Shown here one piece after another: positions 17,162-26,916 of a stretch of DNA of 41,721 nucleotides; within the stretch, counting starts at the first letter, position 1, and the number at the start of each line of letters is the position of its first letter. The notes under the pieces are model-generated. The model had not been told where the DNA came from. It did no database searches and worked only from the letters and a program-made list of their open reading frames with translations. The position numbers and the translations under genes are program-made. The DNA is taken from positions 1 through 41,721 of the forward strand of contig JAFLKM010000016.1 of assembly GCA_019163335.1 (NCBI GenBank), written 5' to 3'. Origin of the DNA: Desulfobulbaceae bacterium. GTDB taxonomy: Bacteria; Desulfobacterota; Desulfobulbia; Desulfobulbales; Desulfocapsaceae.

Positions 17162-19879
17162 ATGTTAAATTTTATAAAGTTGTCTTACGCTCAGAGTTCT
17201 TCCATTCTCCCCCAGGGAGTTTTTTTGCGCAGTCTTCATTTCGCCAGTGACGTCGGATCGTGCCTGACGCGGACGGGAGTGTTTGTCCTTTTCGCCATGC
17301 CATTGCTTTTTTCATGGCCCACAGGTGCTTCTGCCGGCTTTGATTTTGAAGAGGGGACCATTCGCAGTGATGTTGGGGTGCGTGTCTCTCCCAGGTCACA
17401 AGGTGTCAGTAAGACGAAGGGTGATCTTGCCCTGGAAGAGGCCATTGTGCAGACGGAAGCAGCCTTGGCCAAGGTCAAGCTGGATGAAAAACAACTCGCC
17501 CGGGCCAGAGAGCAGATTAAAGGGCTGAGTTATACCAATATGCGGATTCTCAGGGTTTTCTGTGGCCTGCCCTCTATAACAGCGGAGGGAATCATGGATG
17601 CCTTGCGCAGGCTTCCCCAGGCGCAAATTTCGTATGACCAGCTTATTATTTTGGAGCATTTTGTCGCCCTTCCGGGTGTCGATACAGATGCGGCATGGCT
17701 CCTTTTGAAAAAACTCGGCGGTTTAAATTATGTCGCTGGACGGGTGGCCTTAGCCATTAGTCAGGCAGAAAAACTGCAGCCAAGGGTTATGCTGGCCCTG
17801 CTTGATCGACTGGCATCCCTTAAAGAGCCTGGCCTGTGGGCCTTCAAGGCCTATCTTGAGGTGCCTGGCCAGACCGCAGACACGGTGGAAAAAGGTTTGC
17901 TGCTCATTGCCCAGATGAATGAGAAGCAGTGCTGGGCAGCGGAGATGAGTTGCAAGATCGCCGGTATGAACCCTGAATCGGCCCTGGTCAATATGAGTCA
18001 TTTGCCAAGACTGTCCAATACCAACGCCTCCAATGCACGCTCCATGTTTCAGCTTCCGGGGATGACCCCCCCCGCCTCTCTGGCCTGGATTACCAATTAC
18101 TTTCTGCTTTCGCAGGAGAATCAGGAGGCCCTGTTCTTTACCATGAATGCTGAACAGCAAAGCCAGCTCCTCCTTGCCTTTGCCGACGGTTCTGAATATC
18201 TCATCTGGAAGATCAACAACCTGCATGATATCACCGATGTAAATGGTCAGGAGGTGGGTATCCGTGTTCTCTCCTCCTGTCCGCTCAGCACCCTGCAAGA
18301 GATTTTCCAGCGCTTGGATGGCAATGTCCAGGCCAGGTTCAATGGGGAATTCTCGGCAGGCCTTGCTGCCGGCCGGGGGCCGGCCATTGCTGCGCTGCGT
18401 CGTGCCACCGCTGCTGCCCGGATGCAGGCGGCAAAGGATTGCACCACAGCCAATGCTTATATCCTTCTTTCCCGGGGCAGTGATCTCTATGATTCCTCTT
18501 TCCGGGAAATCCTGGTGCCGGTACTGAAGGGCCGGATTGACAACCGTTCTGGCGGGAATTTGCTCGCCTTTCTCAAGATCATTGATCAGAAAGGTGTCCA
18601 TGTTTCTGATTTTATTATTAGTCTTGCCCAGAAAGGAAAGCTTGTCGTCTTTTTTCCGGTGCCGGTTGCTGAACAGGAGCAGGTGCTTGATCTGGTAGCG
18701 CGCTCAGCGTTTCGAGACGAAAAAAGCCTGATTCTGTTTTCGGCTACTTTCATGACCCTGCTTGAGACCATTCAGCCGCAGACACGAACCTACCTGATTG
18801 CCAAGATGCTGACCGCCATTCGAGAAAAAGATTCGGTATTCAGTACGCAGTTGCGGGTAATCCTCCAGTATTATATCCAGGAGTATCCGCAATTAGTCGG
18901 TGAGGTGGACAAGATTAGAATCAGGTTGATGATGTCGCAGTACGGGACGCTTGCCCTGGAGCAATATGTCAAGACCAGTTTTGCCGAGTGGAAGATGGAT
19001 AGTAAGTTGAGTAGTCTGTCCATCTTTCAGAGTGATGATGACGGCAGTCAGTCCTATCGCTCCAATTGCCAGACCTTGATGGCGCACGGCTATCGACCGC
19101 GGCTTTCCACCACCTTTTCACTGATGGCGGCAGAGGGCGGCCAAGGGCGGGCGGTTGGGGCGCAACTGAAGGGACTGCTCGGTGCGCCGTCGCAGAATCT
19201 GGGAGCGATTCAGGAGATGCAGACTCGGTATCCCCTGGTGGTGGACTGGGTGAAGAGTATGAATGGTCTTGAAATCTCCCACTCTGTTGTGGTCTATCAC
19301 GATGTGAGCCATCAGCAGGAGCTGCTTCGACAGTTCCTCAAGGGCGGCCATGAGATGTTTGTCCAGCGAGGTCACAGCTACTGGCGAAGAGAGCAATTGC
19401 TTGACCCTTTGCAGGAGCTGCTCAAGACCGGTGCGGTGACAGACGCGGACTTGACGAGTAAACAACGGTTCTTGAGCCTTGGCTCATGTGGCGGGATTCG
19501 GGTGTATTCCGAGCTGGCCATGATTTTTCACAACAAGGTCGATATCCTCGCCACGGTAGGGACTGGGAAGGCCATTATCAATGATCCTTACAATCAGTTC
19601 CTTTTTGAGCTGGTTGCTTCCCGTTCCGATGCCCTGAGCTGGAAGACTGTCAGTGATCAGGCCGCAGTGATCTTCAAGCATGGGATGGGAGAGGATTATC
19701 TGCAACCCGGCTCCCTTCCGGCTATCCTGCACAAGATTATGGATCAGAAACAGATTGATAAGCAGACCGGCAACCAGGCAGAGATGCAGAGCAGTGGTGA
19801 GCGGCGTGCGCAACAGGCTTCCGGCCAGGGAGGGCTGGAAGTGAGGCCGGCTGGAGAGCTGGATCCCAACCGCAACTGA
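17162..19879 (+). CDS. Large exported protein with possible clan-CD-like His/Cys pair
   Basis: I do not recognise this 905 aa protein as a named family. A hydrophobic segment (VFVLFAMPLLFSW) ends in TGASA near residue 59, a plausible signal-peptidase site, so the mature protein should be periplasmic or exported. The start is uncertain: a GTG two codons earlier is possible, and a TTG at 17225 has a better AGGGAG site and would give a more normal signal peptide. Residues about 85-620 are largely helical and look like irregular helical repeats (for example MLALLDRLASLKEPG). The last 220 residues change character: a VVVYHD strand, FVQRGHSYW (His738), then FLSLGSCGG (Cys776) and VGTGKAIINDPYN. Hydrophobic strand-His and hydrophobic strand-Cys blocks recall caspase/separase-like peptidases. 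It ends 2 bases before holA. The C-terminal tail is Gln/Gly-rich and probably disordered. Confidence 0.7.
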   Translation: MLNFIKLSYAQSSSILPQGVFLRSLHFASDVGSCLTRTGVFVLFAMPLLFSWPTGASAGFDFEEGTIRSDVGVRVSPRSQGVSKTKGDLALEEAIVQTEAALAKVKLDEKQLARAREQIKGLSYTNMRILRVFCGLPSITAEGIMDALRRLPQAQISYDQLIILEHFVALPGVDTDAAWLLLKKLGGLNYVAGRVALAISQAEKLQPRVMLALLDRLASLKEPGLWAFKAYLEVPGQTADTVEKGLLLIAQMNEKQCWAAEMSCKIAGMNPESALVNMSHLPRLSNTNASNARSMFQLPGMTPPASLAWITNYFLLSQENQEALFFTMNAEQQSQLLLAFADGSEYLIWKINNLHDITDVNGQEVGIRVLSSCPLSTLQEIFQRLDGNVQARFNGEFSAGLAAGRGPAIAALRRATAAARMQAAKDCTTANAYILLSRGSDLYDSSFREILVPVLKGRIDNRSGGNLLAFLKIIDQKGVHVSDFIISLAQKGKLVVFFPVPVAEQEQVLDLVARSAFRDEKSLILFSATFMTLLETIQPQTRTYLIAKMLTAIREKDSVFSTQLRVILQYYIQEYPQLVGEVDKIRIRLMMSQYGTLALEQYVKTSFAEWKMDSKLSSLSIFQSDDDGSQSYRSNCQTLMAHGYRPRLSTTFSLMAAEGGQGRAVGAQLKGLLGAPSQNLGAIQEMQTRYPLVVDWVKSMNGLEISHSVVVYHDVSHQQELLRQFLKGGHEMFVQRGHSYWRREQLLDPLQELLKTGAVTDADLTSKQRFLSLGSCGGIRVYSELAMIFHNKVDILATVGTGKAIINDPYNQFLFELVASRSDALSWKTVSDQAAVIFKHGMGEDYLQPGSLPAILHKIMDQKQIDKQTGNQAEMQSSGERRAQQASGQGGLEVRPAGELDPNRN

Positions 19880-19881
19880 TC

Positions 19882-21246
19882 GTGGGCCTGATCAAGCGCA
19901 TTGAGCTTGCCGCCTGGCTAGCCAAGGAGGAAACAGGGCCGGATCCCCGGATTTTCCTTTTTTTCGGGGAAAGGTATCTGTGTCGTGAAGCCGCTGATCT
20001 GGTGGAGCGAGACCTGCTTGCCAGGGGTGGGGGGATGGTGCATGGGATAGACGGCGATCAGGAAGATCCGAGCCGGACTCTGGGCCAGCTCATGAATTTC
20101 AGTCTGTTGCCCGGCCGACAGCTTTATCGGGTCACCGACAGCCGTCTTTTTCATTCCAGAGCGGTGGCCAAAGAGATCTGGAACAAGGCTGTTCAGGCGC
20201 AAGAGGCGGGGCGATCAGGTCCTGCCCGATTGCAGCTCAGGCGTCTTGCTGGTCTGGCTGATCTGAATGCCGAAGAATCCCTGGCTGATCTTGGGGCGGA
20301 TCAGTGGCAGCAGCTTTTGGGCTTTGCCAAACCGGGTGGGGATCTGGGCTGGACTGACAGGCTGCTTGCTGAGGGCGTTTCCTCCTCAGGCGGGAAGGGT
20401 GGAGAGGCGGCAAACATCGCTGATCGCTATCTTGCTGCCCTCGAGAAGGGGCTGCCGGGACAGAACTATCTTCTTCTCAGCGCCGAGAATGTCGACAAAC
20501 GAAAGGCCCTGTTTGCCTTGATCAAAAAACATGGCCTGGTTGTGGATTGTTTTGTTGAGACAAAAAGCAGCTCGACGGCGGCCCAGAAGGAACAGAAAGA
20601 GGTGCTGCGCGAGCTGGCACAGAAGACCTTGGTTTCCTTTCAAAAAAAAATGGAGCCCCGGGCTCTGGACATGCTCTTTGAGCGGGTGGGGTTTCACCCA
20701 GTGGCCGTGGTCATGGAGCTTGAAAAGCTTGCCCTTTTTGCCCTTGACCGCCCTCTGATCAGTTGCGCAGATGTGGAAACCATGATTGGCCGGACCAGAG
20801 AGGATGCCCTCTTTGCCCTGACGGAGGCTTTCGGGAATGGAAACCTTGCCTTAACTCTGGTAATCCTCGGACGTCTGGTGGAAAATGGAATTCATGACCT
20901 TGCCATTCTTGCCACCATGCGTAATTATATACGAAAGATGCTCATCTTTCGTTCCCTGCAGCTGCAGGCAAGCCCACCCTGGCAACGGGGAATGCAGGCC
21001 AAGGCGTTTCAGGAAGTTTATCTGCCGGTACTCAAGGAGAAAGGGGAGTGGGGCGAACTTTTGAAAGTTCACCCTTACGCCTTGTATATGGGGTTCAAGA
21101 AGGCGGAAGAGTTTTCCTGTTCGGTGCTGAAGGAGTGGATGGCCCTTCTTTTGCGGGCCGAGTATCAGATGAAAGGCTCACCTTTGCCGCCCACTCTGTT
21201 TCTGGAAGAGCTTTTTCTTTCCATGTTATTGAGAAAAAAGAGCTGA
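19882..21246 (+). CDS. holA: DNA polymerase III delta subunit
   Basis: Clamp-loader subunit that opens the sliding clamp. 454 aa from a GTG start, over 100 longer than the E. coli protein. The N-terminal AAA-like domain has IFLFFGERYLCREAADLV (no Walker A, as expected for delta). The middle has NYLLLSAENVDKRK and then VSFQKKMEPRALDMLFERVGFHPVAVVMELEKLALF, the classic HolA core. The C-terminal collar has LFALTEAFGNGNLALTLVILGRLVENG. The extra length comes mainly from an insertion at about residues 110-180. It starts 2 bases after the large exported protein gene, probably sharing its message. Confidence 0.9.
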   Translation: MGLIKRIELAAWLAKEETGPDPRIFLFFGERYLCREAADLVERDLLARGGGMVHGIDGDQEDPSRTLGQLMNFSLLPGRQLYRVTDSRLFHSRAVAKEIWNKAVQAQEAGRSGPARLQLRRLAGLADLNAEESLADLGADQWQQLLGFAKPGGDLGWTDRLLAEGVSSSGGKGGEAANIADRYLAALEKGLPGQNYLLLSAENVDKRKALFALIKKHGLVVDCFVETKSSSTAAQKEQKEVLRELAQKTLVSFQKKMEPRALDMLFERVGFHPVAVVMELEKLALFALDRPLISCADVETMIGRTREDALFALTEAFGNGNLALTLVILGRLVENGIHDLAILATMRNYIRKMLIFRSLQLQASPPWQRGMQAKAFQEVYLPVLKEKGEWGELLKVHPYALYMGFKKAEEFSCSVLKEWMALLLRAEYQMKGSPLPPTLFLEELFLSMLLRKKS

Positions 21247-21313
21247 GAGGTTTAGTAACCGTGATTACGTATTTGAGACAGGAATTTATTGATTTGATTT
21301 GTGAGAGACGGGA

Positions 21314-21628
21314 ATGGCCAAGGTAAAAGAGGAACATAAGACAGCGGCAAACACCCGGGAGCGGGAGGAGACGCGTGAGCCTTCTCTGTACAAGGCGTTG
21401 CTCCATAATGATGATTATACATCCATGGAGTTTGTCGTGGCGATTCTGGAAAATATTTTTGGCAAATCCACTTCGATGGCGACAAAAATCATGCTTGACG
21501 TCCATCAGGAAGGAGTTGGTATTGCCGGGGTGTACACCCGCGAGATTTGTGAGACCAAGATCGAGCTGGTTCATCATCTGGCCCGGACGAGCGGCTTTCC
21601 CCTTCGCTGTTCCATGGAAAAAATATAG
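21314..21628 (+). CDS. clpS: ATP-dependent Clp protease adaptor ClpS
   Basis: N-degron adaptor that hands substrates to ClpA-ClpP. 104 aa with a flexible charged N-terminus of about 22 residues, then the fold with YKALLHNDDYTSMEFVV (the DDYT patch binds the N-terminal residue), MATKIMLDVHQEGVG and GVYTREICETK, all normal for ClpS. GAGACGGGA precedes the ATG. It lies 97 bases ahead of clpA, its partner. Confidence 0.96.
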   Translation: MAKVKEEHKTAANTREREETREPSLYKALLHNDDYTSMEFVVAILENIFGKSTSMATKIMLDVHQEGVGIAGVYTREICETKIELVHHLARTSGFPLRCSMEKI

Positions 21629-21725
21629 GTACCGCATTTGGATTGCGGGGTTTGAGGCAGCCCCATGATCTTAGAAGAAAAATGGGGAGTATCGTCCCTC
21701 TTTGACAGTAAACATGGTGAAGAAG

Positions 21726-24029
21726 ATGTTGAATAAAACATTGGAAATGGCGCTCGTAAGGGCGATTCGAGAGGCTAAGGGATATCGGCATGAATATGTC
21801 ACCGTGGAACATATGCTCTACGGTCTGCTCTACGATGAGTTGACGACCCATATTATCAGCCAGTGCGGGGGCTCCATTGATAACCTGAAGCAGCGGCTGG
21901 AGGCCTTTTTCACCGGTGAACTGCCGACCCTGGGTGCTGACGATTCCAGTGAACCGGCTCAGACCGTCGCCTTCAATCGGGTATTGCAGCGGGCAGTCTC
22001 TCATGTCCAGAGCTGCGGTAAGAATGAAGTGGATAGCGGAGATGTCCTGGCGGCCATTTTTGCCGAGGTTGAGTCCCATGCCGTTTATTTCCTTGCCTCG
22101 GAAGGGGTGGGGCGTCTGGCGGTGTTGGAGTATATCTCGCACGGTCTGCCCTCTGAGGGCTTGCAGAAGGAGCCCTTGCCTCGGCCTCCCGGTGTCCCCG
22201 GGGCCGATGCTGAGACCCGGGAATTGGAAAAAGACGAAAAGGTCTTGCAGGACTTTACGGTGAATCTGGCCCGTCGGGCCGCAGAGGGGCGGCTTGACCC
22301 CCTCATTGGCCGGCAAATGGAAGTGAGTCGGATGATGCAGGTTCTCTGTCGGCGCAAAAAGAACAATCCGCTGCTGGTGGGGGAGCCCGGGGTGGGCAAG
22401 ACCGCCATTGCCGAAGGTTTGGCCTTGCGGATTCATGATGACAGTGTGGCCCGGAGTGCCGGCCATAAGGCCCTGATCCCCGACCTGTTGCAGGGGGTGG
22501 AAATTTATCTGCTTGATATGGGGACACTGGTGGCCGGTACCAAGTATCGGGGTGATTTTGAGAAGCGGATGAAAAGTGTGGTGGAGGCCGTGGAACGCAA
22601 GAAAAACGCCATTCTCTTCATCGACGAGATGCACACCATTGTCGGAGCCGGCGCGACCAGCGGTGGCTCCATGGATGCCTCTAACCTGTTGAAGCCGGCC
22701 TTGCAGTCCGGGATTTTGCGTTGTATCGGTTCCACCACCTATGAAGAGTATAAAAACCACATTGAAAAGGATCGGGCCCTGTCCCGCCGTTTCCAGAAGA
22801 TCGATGTGGAGGAGCCCACTGTGGAGGAAACGCGGTTGATTCTCCAGGGCTTGCAGGAAAAATATGAGCATCATCATCAGGTACGTTACGCCGCCACTGC
22901 CATTAAGGCCACCGCCGAGTTGGCTGGTCGTTATATTAACGACCGTTTTCTGCCGGACAAGGCCATCGATGTGCTGGACGAAGTGGGTTCTTCTTTTCGT
23001 CTGGCCGGAAAAATCGGCAGGACGGTGACGGTTCGGGATGTGGAGGCCGTGGTTTCACGCATGGCCAGGGTGCCTGCCAAAACCGGCAGCAGTAACGAGC
23101 TTGGGTCCTTAAGGGATCTGGCTGCCACCATGAAAGGGGTGATCTTCGGTCAGGATACCGCCATAGACACCGTGGTTGCCGCGGTTAAACGGGCTCGAGC
23201 CGGGCTTGGCCATCCACAGTCGCCGACGGGTTGTTTTCTCTTCGCCGGTCCCACCGGAGTCGGCAAAACCGAGGTGGCGAGACAGTTGGCCCAGAGTCTT
23301 GCGATCCACTTTGAGCGCTTTGACATGAGTGAATACATGGAGAAACATGCGGTGGCCCGCCTCATTGGTGCGCCTCCGGGGTATGTGGGGTTTGATCAGG
23401 GAGGACTGCTCACCGAGGCCATCCGCAAACATCCCTATTCTGTCTTGTTGCTTGATGAGATCGAAAAGGCCCATGCCGATATCTTCTCCATTCTCTTGCA
23501 GGTCATGGATCATTCAACCCTTACCGATAATTCCGGGCGCAAGGCCGATTTCCGCAACGTGATCCTGATCATGACCACCAATGCCGGTGCCCGTGAAATG
23601 AGTACGACCCCCATTGGTTTCATGGCGGATAAAAAAGGCCGCGAGCAGAAGGCTGTCAAGGACCTGTTCTCACCGGAGTTCCGCAACCGGCTGGACGCCA
23701 CCATCTCTTTTGGAACGCTCAGTGCCGAGTCTGTGGAAAAGGTGGTGGATAAGATGATTCTTGAATTGCAGGGCCAACTGGCCGAGCGCAAGGTGGTCAT
23801 CATCCTGAGTCCTTCTGCCCGTAAGCATCTGGCCAGCAAAGGATATGATCCAGATTATGGCGCCAGGCCGCTCAGGCGCTTGATCATGGCCGAAATCGGG
23901 GATGTGCTCACCGATGAAATCCTTTTTGGCGCCTTGACCCGGGGCGGAGAGGCCAAGGTTGATGTTCAGGGGAAAAAGCTGAGTTTCACCTATCATGCCA
24001 AAGGCCTTGAGGTAATTGGCGCCAGATAA
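21726..24029 (+). CDS. clpA: ATP-dependent Clp protease ATP-binding subunit ClpA
   Basis: Hexameric unfoldase that feeds substrates into ClpP. I chose the ATG giving 767 aa starting [13 protein letters not shown], the usual ClpA start, preceded by GGTGAAGAAG; the frame is open 8 codons further. The Clp N domain covers about residues 1-145. AAA-1 has Walker [11 protein letters not shown] (about 219) and Walker [13 protein letters not shown]-2 has Walker [11 protein letters not shown] (about 507) and Walker [11 protein letters not shown]. The ClpP-docking loop PIGF lies near residue 630. There is no ClpB-type middle coiled coil. clpP is not in the window. Confidence 0.96.
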   Translation: MLNKTLEMALVRAIREAKGYRHEYVTVEHMLYGLLYDELTTHIISQCGGSIDNLKQRLEAFFTGELPTLGADDSSEPAQTVAFNRVLQRAVSHVQSCGKNEVDSGDVLAAIFAEVESHAVYFLASEGVGRLAVLEYISHGLPSEGLQKEPLPRPPGVPGADAETRELEKDEKVLQDFTVNLARRAAEGRLDPLIGRQMEVSRMMQVLCRRKKNNPLLVGEPGVGKTAIAEGLALRIHDDSVARSAGHKALIPDLLQGVEIYLLDMGTLVAGTKYRGDFEKRMKSVVEAVERKKNAILFIDEMHTIVGAGATSGGSMDASNLLKPALQSGILRCIGSTTYEEYKNHIEKDRALSRRFQKIDVEEPTVEETRLILQGLQEKYEHHHQVRYAATAIKATAELAGRYINDRFLPDKAIDVLDEVGSSFRLAGKIGRTVTVRDVEAVVSRMARVPAKTGSSNELGSLRDLAATMKGVIFGQDTAIDTVVAAVKRARAGLGHPQSPTGCFLFAGPTGVGKTEVARQLAQSLAIHFERFDMSEYMEKHAVARLIGAPPGYVGFDQGGLLTEAIRKHPYSVLLLDEIEKAHADIFSILLQVMDHSTLTDNSGRKADFRNVILIMTTNAGAREMSTTPIGFMADKKGREQKAVKDLFSPEFRNRLDATISFGTLSAESVEKVVDKMILELQGQLAERKVVIILSPSARKHLASKGYDPDYGARPLRRLIMAEIGDVLTDEILFGALTRGGEAKVDVQGKKLSFTYHAKGLEVIGAR

Positions 24030-24035
24030 TTTCCG

Positions 24036-26150
24036 GTGACGACCACAACCTCCATCGCTCTTCTTCTTGCGGCCGGCCTTTTAGTCGCAAAGATCTGTCA
24101 GCAATGGCGCCTTCCTTCCGTCACAGCCTATATTCTGGCTGGTCTTCTCCTTGGTCCCAGCGGCTTTGCCCTGGTTACGAGTGAGTCTCTGGGCGGTGGA
24201 CTCGACCATTTCAGCCATATCGCTCTGATGCTCATTGCCTTTGGCGTTGGTGAACATCTTGAGTTGAAGACCCTGCGGGGCCACGCTCGCAGTGTTATCT
24301 GGATTGCGGTGTGCGAGGCAGTGGGTGCCTTTGTGCTTGTGGCCTTGGCGATTTTTCTGGTTATGCAGCTCAGTGGATTGCAGATCGCGGGTTGGACTGG
24401 CGCGGATTACCTGGTGCTTTCAATTCTTCTGGGAGCGGTGGCGGCCTCCGGGTCACCGGCGGTCACGCTGCTGGTGGTCAGAGAACTCAAGGCCCATGGA
24501 AATCTCACCACATCCCTTCTGGCGATGGTGGCCATTGACAGTGGTCTGGCCTTGATGATTGTCGGTCTTGCCGTATCTCTGGTGCACAGTATTCTGGGGC
24601 AGGCCGGAGGTTCACTGCTGCTGGTCGCGGGAAATGGATTGCTGGAAATCGTGGCCTCCCTTTTTCTGGGAGTCGGCACCGGGCTAGGCCTGAATCTGGC
24701 CGTCAGGAAGCTCAAAAATAGAGGGGAGATCCTTATCGGCGGGCTGGCCTTGCTCCTGCTGTGCAGTGAGGGATCCCGTTATCTGGGGCTCTCTCCGCTG
24801 CTTGCCGGGATGGCTGCCGGCGCTACTCTGGTGAACCGGGCGGAACGGGATGTCCGTCTTTTCCGTACCCTGAATGGCTTTGAGCCGCCAGTGTATGTAA
24901 TTTTTTTTATCCTGGTTGGAATTGGTTTTGATTTGAAACTACTGGGCATGGCCGGTCTTGTTGGAGTGGCTTATTTTCTCGCCCGGATCTGCGGCAAGCT
25001 CTTGGGGGTGGCAGTGGGCGGGCGACTGGGAAAGGCGTTGCCGGTGGTTCAGCAACACATGGGGGTGGCCCTGGTGCCACAGGCGGGGGTTGCCATTGGA
25101 CTCCTCTATTTTTTGACAGGCGATCCCGCTTTGGACACGTATTCAGCGATTACGACTCCGGTTGGCTTGACCGGGGTTTTTTTGTCTCAGCTGATTGGTT
25201 CTTCTTGTGTGCGTTCAACCCTGATCCGCTCAGGAGAGGCACATGCAGGGATCAAGCAGCAGTTTCCTGAGATCTGTGACGGGCTTTCGGCTAAGGCCAG
25301 TGTTTTGCATCTGAAATCGACAGCGGGGGTGCGTGTTCCGCCCTGGGCGGGGGAAAAGCTGGTCCCGCCTAATTCTGTTCAGAGGGTTGTCGTCTTTGGT
25401 ACTACCCATCATGTGACGGTGGCTGGACTTGCCCGTTTTGCCACAATTTTTGCGCATTACTGTCATGCCCTGCCTATGGCAGTCCAGGTACAGAAGTCGG
25501 GGGAGAGCGTGCCTGCGCTGCTGTTTCAGGCTGAGCAGAAAGAGGTGGCCAGTATGGGATATTCTCTAGTCACAGAGATAGTGCCGGATGTCAGTGTTGC
25601 TTCCGGGCTGGTGGCGGCAGTGGAATATAATATGGCCCATGCCCTGTTTCTTGGGTATCCTCTGGAAGGGGAGAGCAGTCAATTCCATGAAGTACTTGAA
25701 GTCGTTGCTGAAAACGTCCAGTGTCCGGTGGTTGTGGTTCGTTTCTACGGAGAGCTTCATTTAGAACGTATTCTGGTGACGGTTGTGGATTTGGATGAGC
25801 TGAAAATAGTGTATCCGCTGGTGGAAGCGTTGAACGCCATTGGCTCGCATCAACTTGAACTATTGTATCTTCTTCCGTCTTCTGAAGCTCAGGGAGATCG
25901 GCTGACAGCTAAAAGACAGGCCCTGTTGGCGTGGATTGCAGTCCGGGGCGTCGATATCCCTGTTAAGGTGATGGTGACGGATACCAGGGTGCAGGCCATT
26001 CAGGACGAGGCAGAAGCCTATGATCTGGTGGTGATGGGGGCCGTCAGGAGTCGAGGGGTCAAGAAGTTTTTCTTTGGTTCGCTGGCGGATGCCGTGGCCC
26101 ATCGCCTCCAGAAAACGCTGCTCATTGTTTACACACCGGAGGGGTTGTAG
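24036..26150 (+). CDS. CPA2-type cation:proton antiporter with Usp-like tail
   Basis: A 704 aa inner-membrane protein starting at GTG, 6 bases after clpA. The first roughly 390 residues form about 12 helices of the Na+/H+ exchanger (KefB/CPA2) family, with LAGLLLGPSGFALV, LMLIAFGVGEHLELKTL and SGSPAVTLLVVREL. The cytoplasmic C-terminal part has no Rossmann TrkA-N motif. It instead resembles universal stress protein domains: one degenerate stretch ending CPVVVVRFY and a clearer one (ILVTVVDLDE to LVVMGAVRSRGVKKFFFGSLADAVAH). The transported ion is unknown; Na+ or K+ efflux is typical. No ribosome binding site is obvious, so translation may depend on clpA. Confidence 0.87.
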   Translation: MTTTTSIALLLAAGLLVAKICQQWRLPSVTAYILAGLLLGPSGFALVTSESLGGGLDHFSHIALMLIAFGVGEHLELKTLRGHARSVIWIAVCEAVGAFVLVALAIFLVMQLSGLQIAGWTGADYLVLSILLGAVAASGSPAVTLLVVRELKAHGNLTTSLLAMVAIDSGLALMIVGLAVSLVHSILGQAGGSLLLVAGNGLLEIVASLFLGVGTGLGLNLAVRKLKNRGEILIGGLALLLLCSEGSRYLGLSPLLAGMAAGATLVNRAERDVRLFRTLNGFEPPVYVIFFILVGIGFDLKLLGMAGLVGVAYFLARICGKLLGVAVGGRLGKALPVVQQHMGVALVPQAGVAIGLLYFLTGDPALDTYSAITTPVGLTGVFLSQLIGSSCVRSTLIRSGEAHAGIKQQFPEICDGLSAKASVLHLKSTAGVRVPPWAGEKLVPPNSVQRVVVFGTTHHVTVAGLARFATIFAHYCHALPMAVQVQKSGESVPALLFQAEQKEVASMGYSLVTEIVPDVSVASGLVAAVEYNMAHALFLGYPLEGESSQFHEVLEVVAENVQCPVVVVRFYGELHLERILVTVVDLDELKIVYPLVEALNAIGSHQLELLYLLPSSEAQGDRLTAKRQALLAWIAVRGVDIPVKVMVTDTRVQAIQDEAEAYDLVVMGAVRSRGVKKFFFGSLADAVAHRLQKTLLIVYTPEGL

Positions 26151-26258
26151 GCGGGAGATGGAGGCAAAGTTGGCAAACTAGGAGGTTGTTGGCCTGCTTG
26201 TCGGAAAACATATTGGACTATAGTGAGAGCAGAATTGCTGCACAAACGGTGACATAGA

Positions 26259-26885
26259 ATGCATAATATCATTAACTGGCTCGTTGAGAGCATTGGGGCC
26301 ATGGGGTATCCTGGGATTTTTCTCCTGATGGCGATGGAGAGCTCGATTATTCCAATCCCCAGCGAGCTGATCATGCCGCCGGCCGGGTATCTGGTTCAGG
26401 CAGGCAAGATGGATATGCTCACAGCCATTCTCTGTGGCACCTTCGGCAGCCTTTTTGGCGCCTATGCCAATTATTTTGCTGCCCGTTATCTGGGGAGGCC
26501 CCTTATTCTCAAATATGGCCGCTATGTCTGGATCACCGAAGAGAAGTTTATGAAGGTCGAGACCTTTTTCCTGCGACATGGTGAGATTTCCACCTTTATT
26601 GGGCGGCTTCTGCCGGTGGTGCGGCATTTGATCTCCCTGCCGGCAGGTCTTGCCGGCATGAATCACCTGAAGTTTTCCCTCTATACCCTGCTGGGAGCGG
26701 GGATCTGGGTGACGATCCTCACCTGGATCGGTTATTTTATCGGCAGCAATCAGGAACTGATTGTGAAGTATTCCCATCAGGCCCTCTATGGAGTCCTTGC
26801 CGTCTCTACCGTGCTCATCATGATTTATGTCAAATTTCAGCCGAAAAGGGAAAAGCTGCCAAAAGAACAGGAGCCAGGTGAGTAA
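26259..26885 (+). CDS. DedA family membrane protein
   Basis: 208 aa with four or five hydrophobic helices and the DedA signature: MESSIIPIPSELIMPPAGYL near the N-terminus, FGAYANYFAARYLGRP, and the re-entrant segment FIGRLLPVVRHLISLPAGLAGM with the conserved FxGRxxPxxR arrangement. DedA/VTT proteins are thought to flip undecaprenyl phosphate or phospholipids and to support membrane potential homeostasis. The closest functional subgroup cannot be told from sequence alone. The next gene starts 31 bases later. Confidence 0.93.
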   Translation: MHNIINWLVESIGAMGYPGIFLLMAMESSIIPIPSELIMPPAGYLVQAGKMDMLTAILCGTFGSLFGAYANYFAARYLGRPLILKYGRYVWITEEKFMKVETFFLRHGEISTFIGRLLPVVRHLISLPAGLAGMNHLKFSLYTLLGAGIWVTILTWIGYFIGSNQELIVKYSHQALYGVLAVSTVLIMIYVKFQPKREKLPKEQEPGE

Positions 26886-26916
26886 GCGGGAAACATGTAA
26901 AAAGTGGATAGCAGTG

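Noticed and set aside
21489-22877. 462-codon minus-strand frame opposite clpS and clpA
   Set aside because: Antisense shadow; the plus strand encodes unmistakable ClpS and ClpA across the same bases.
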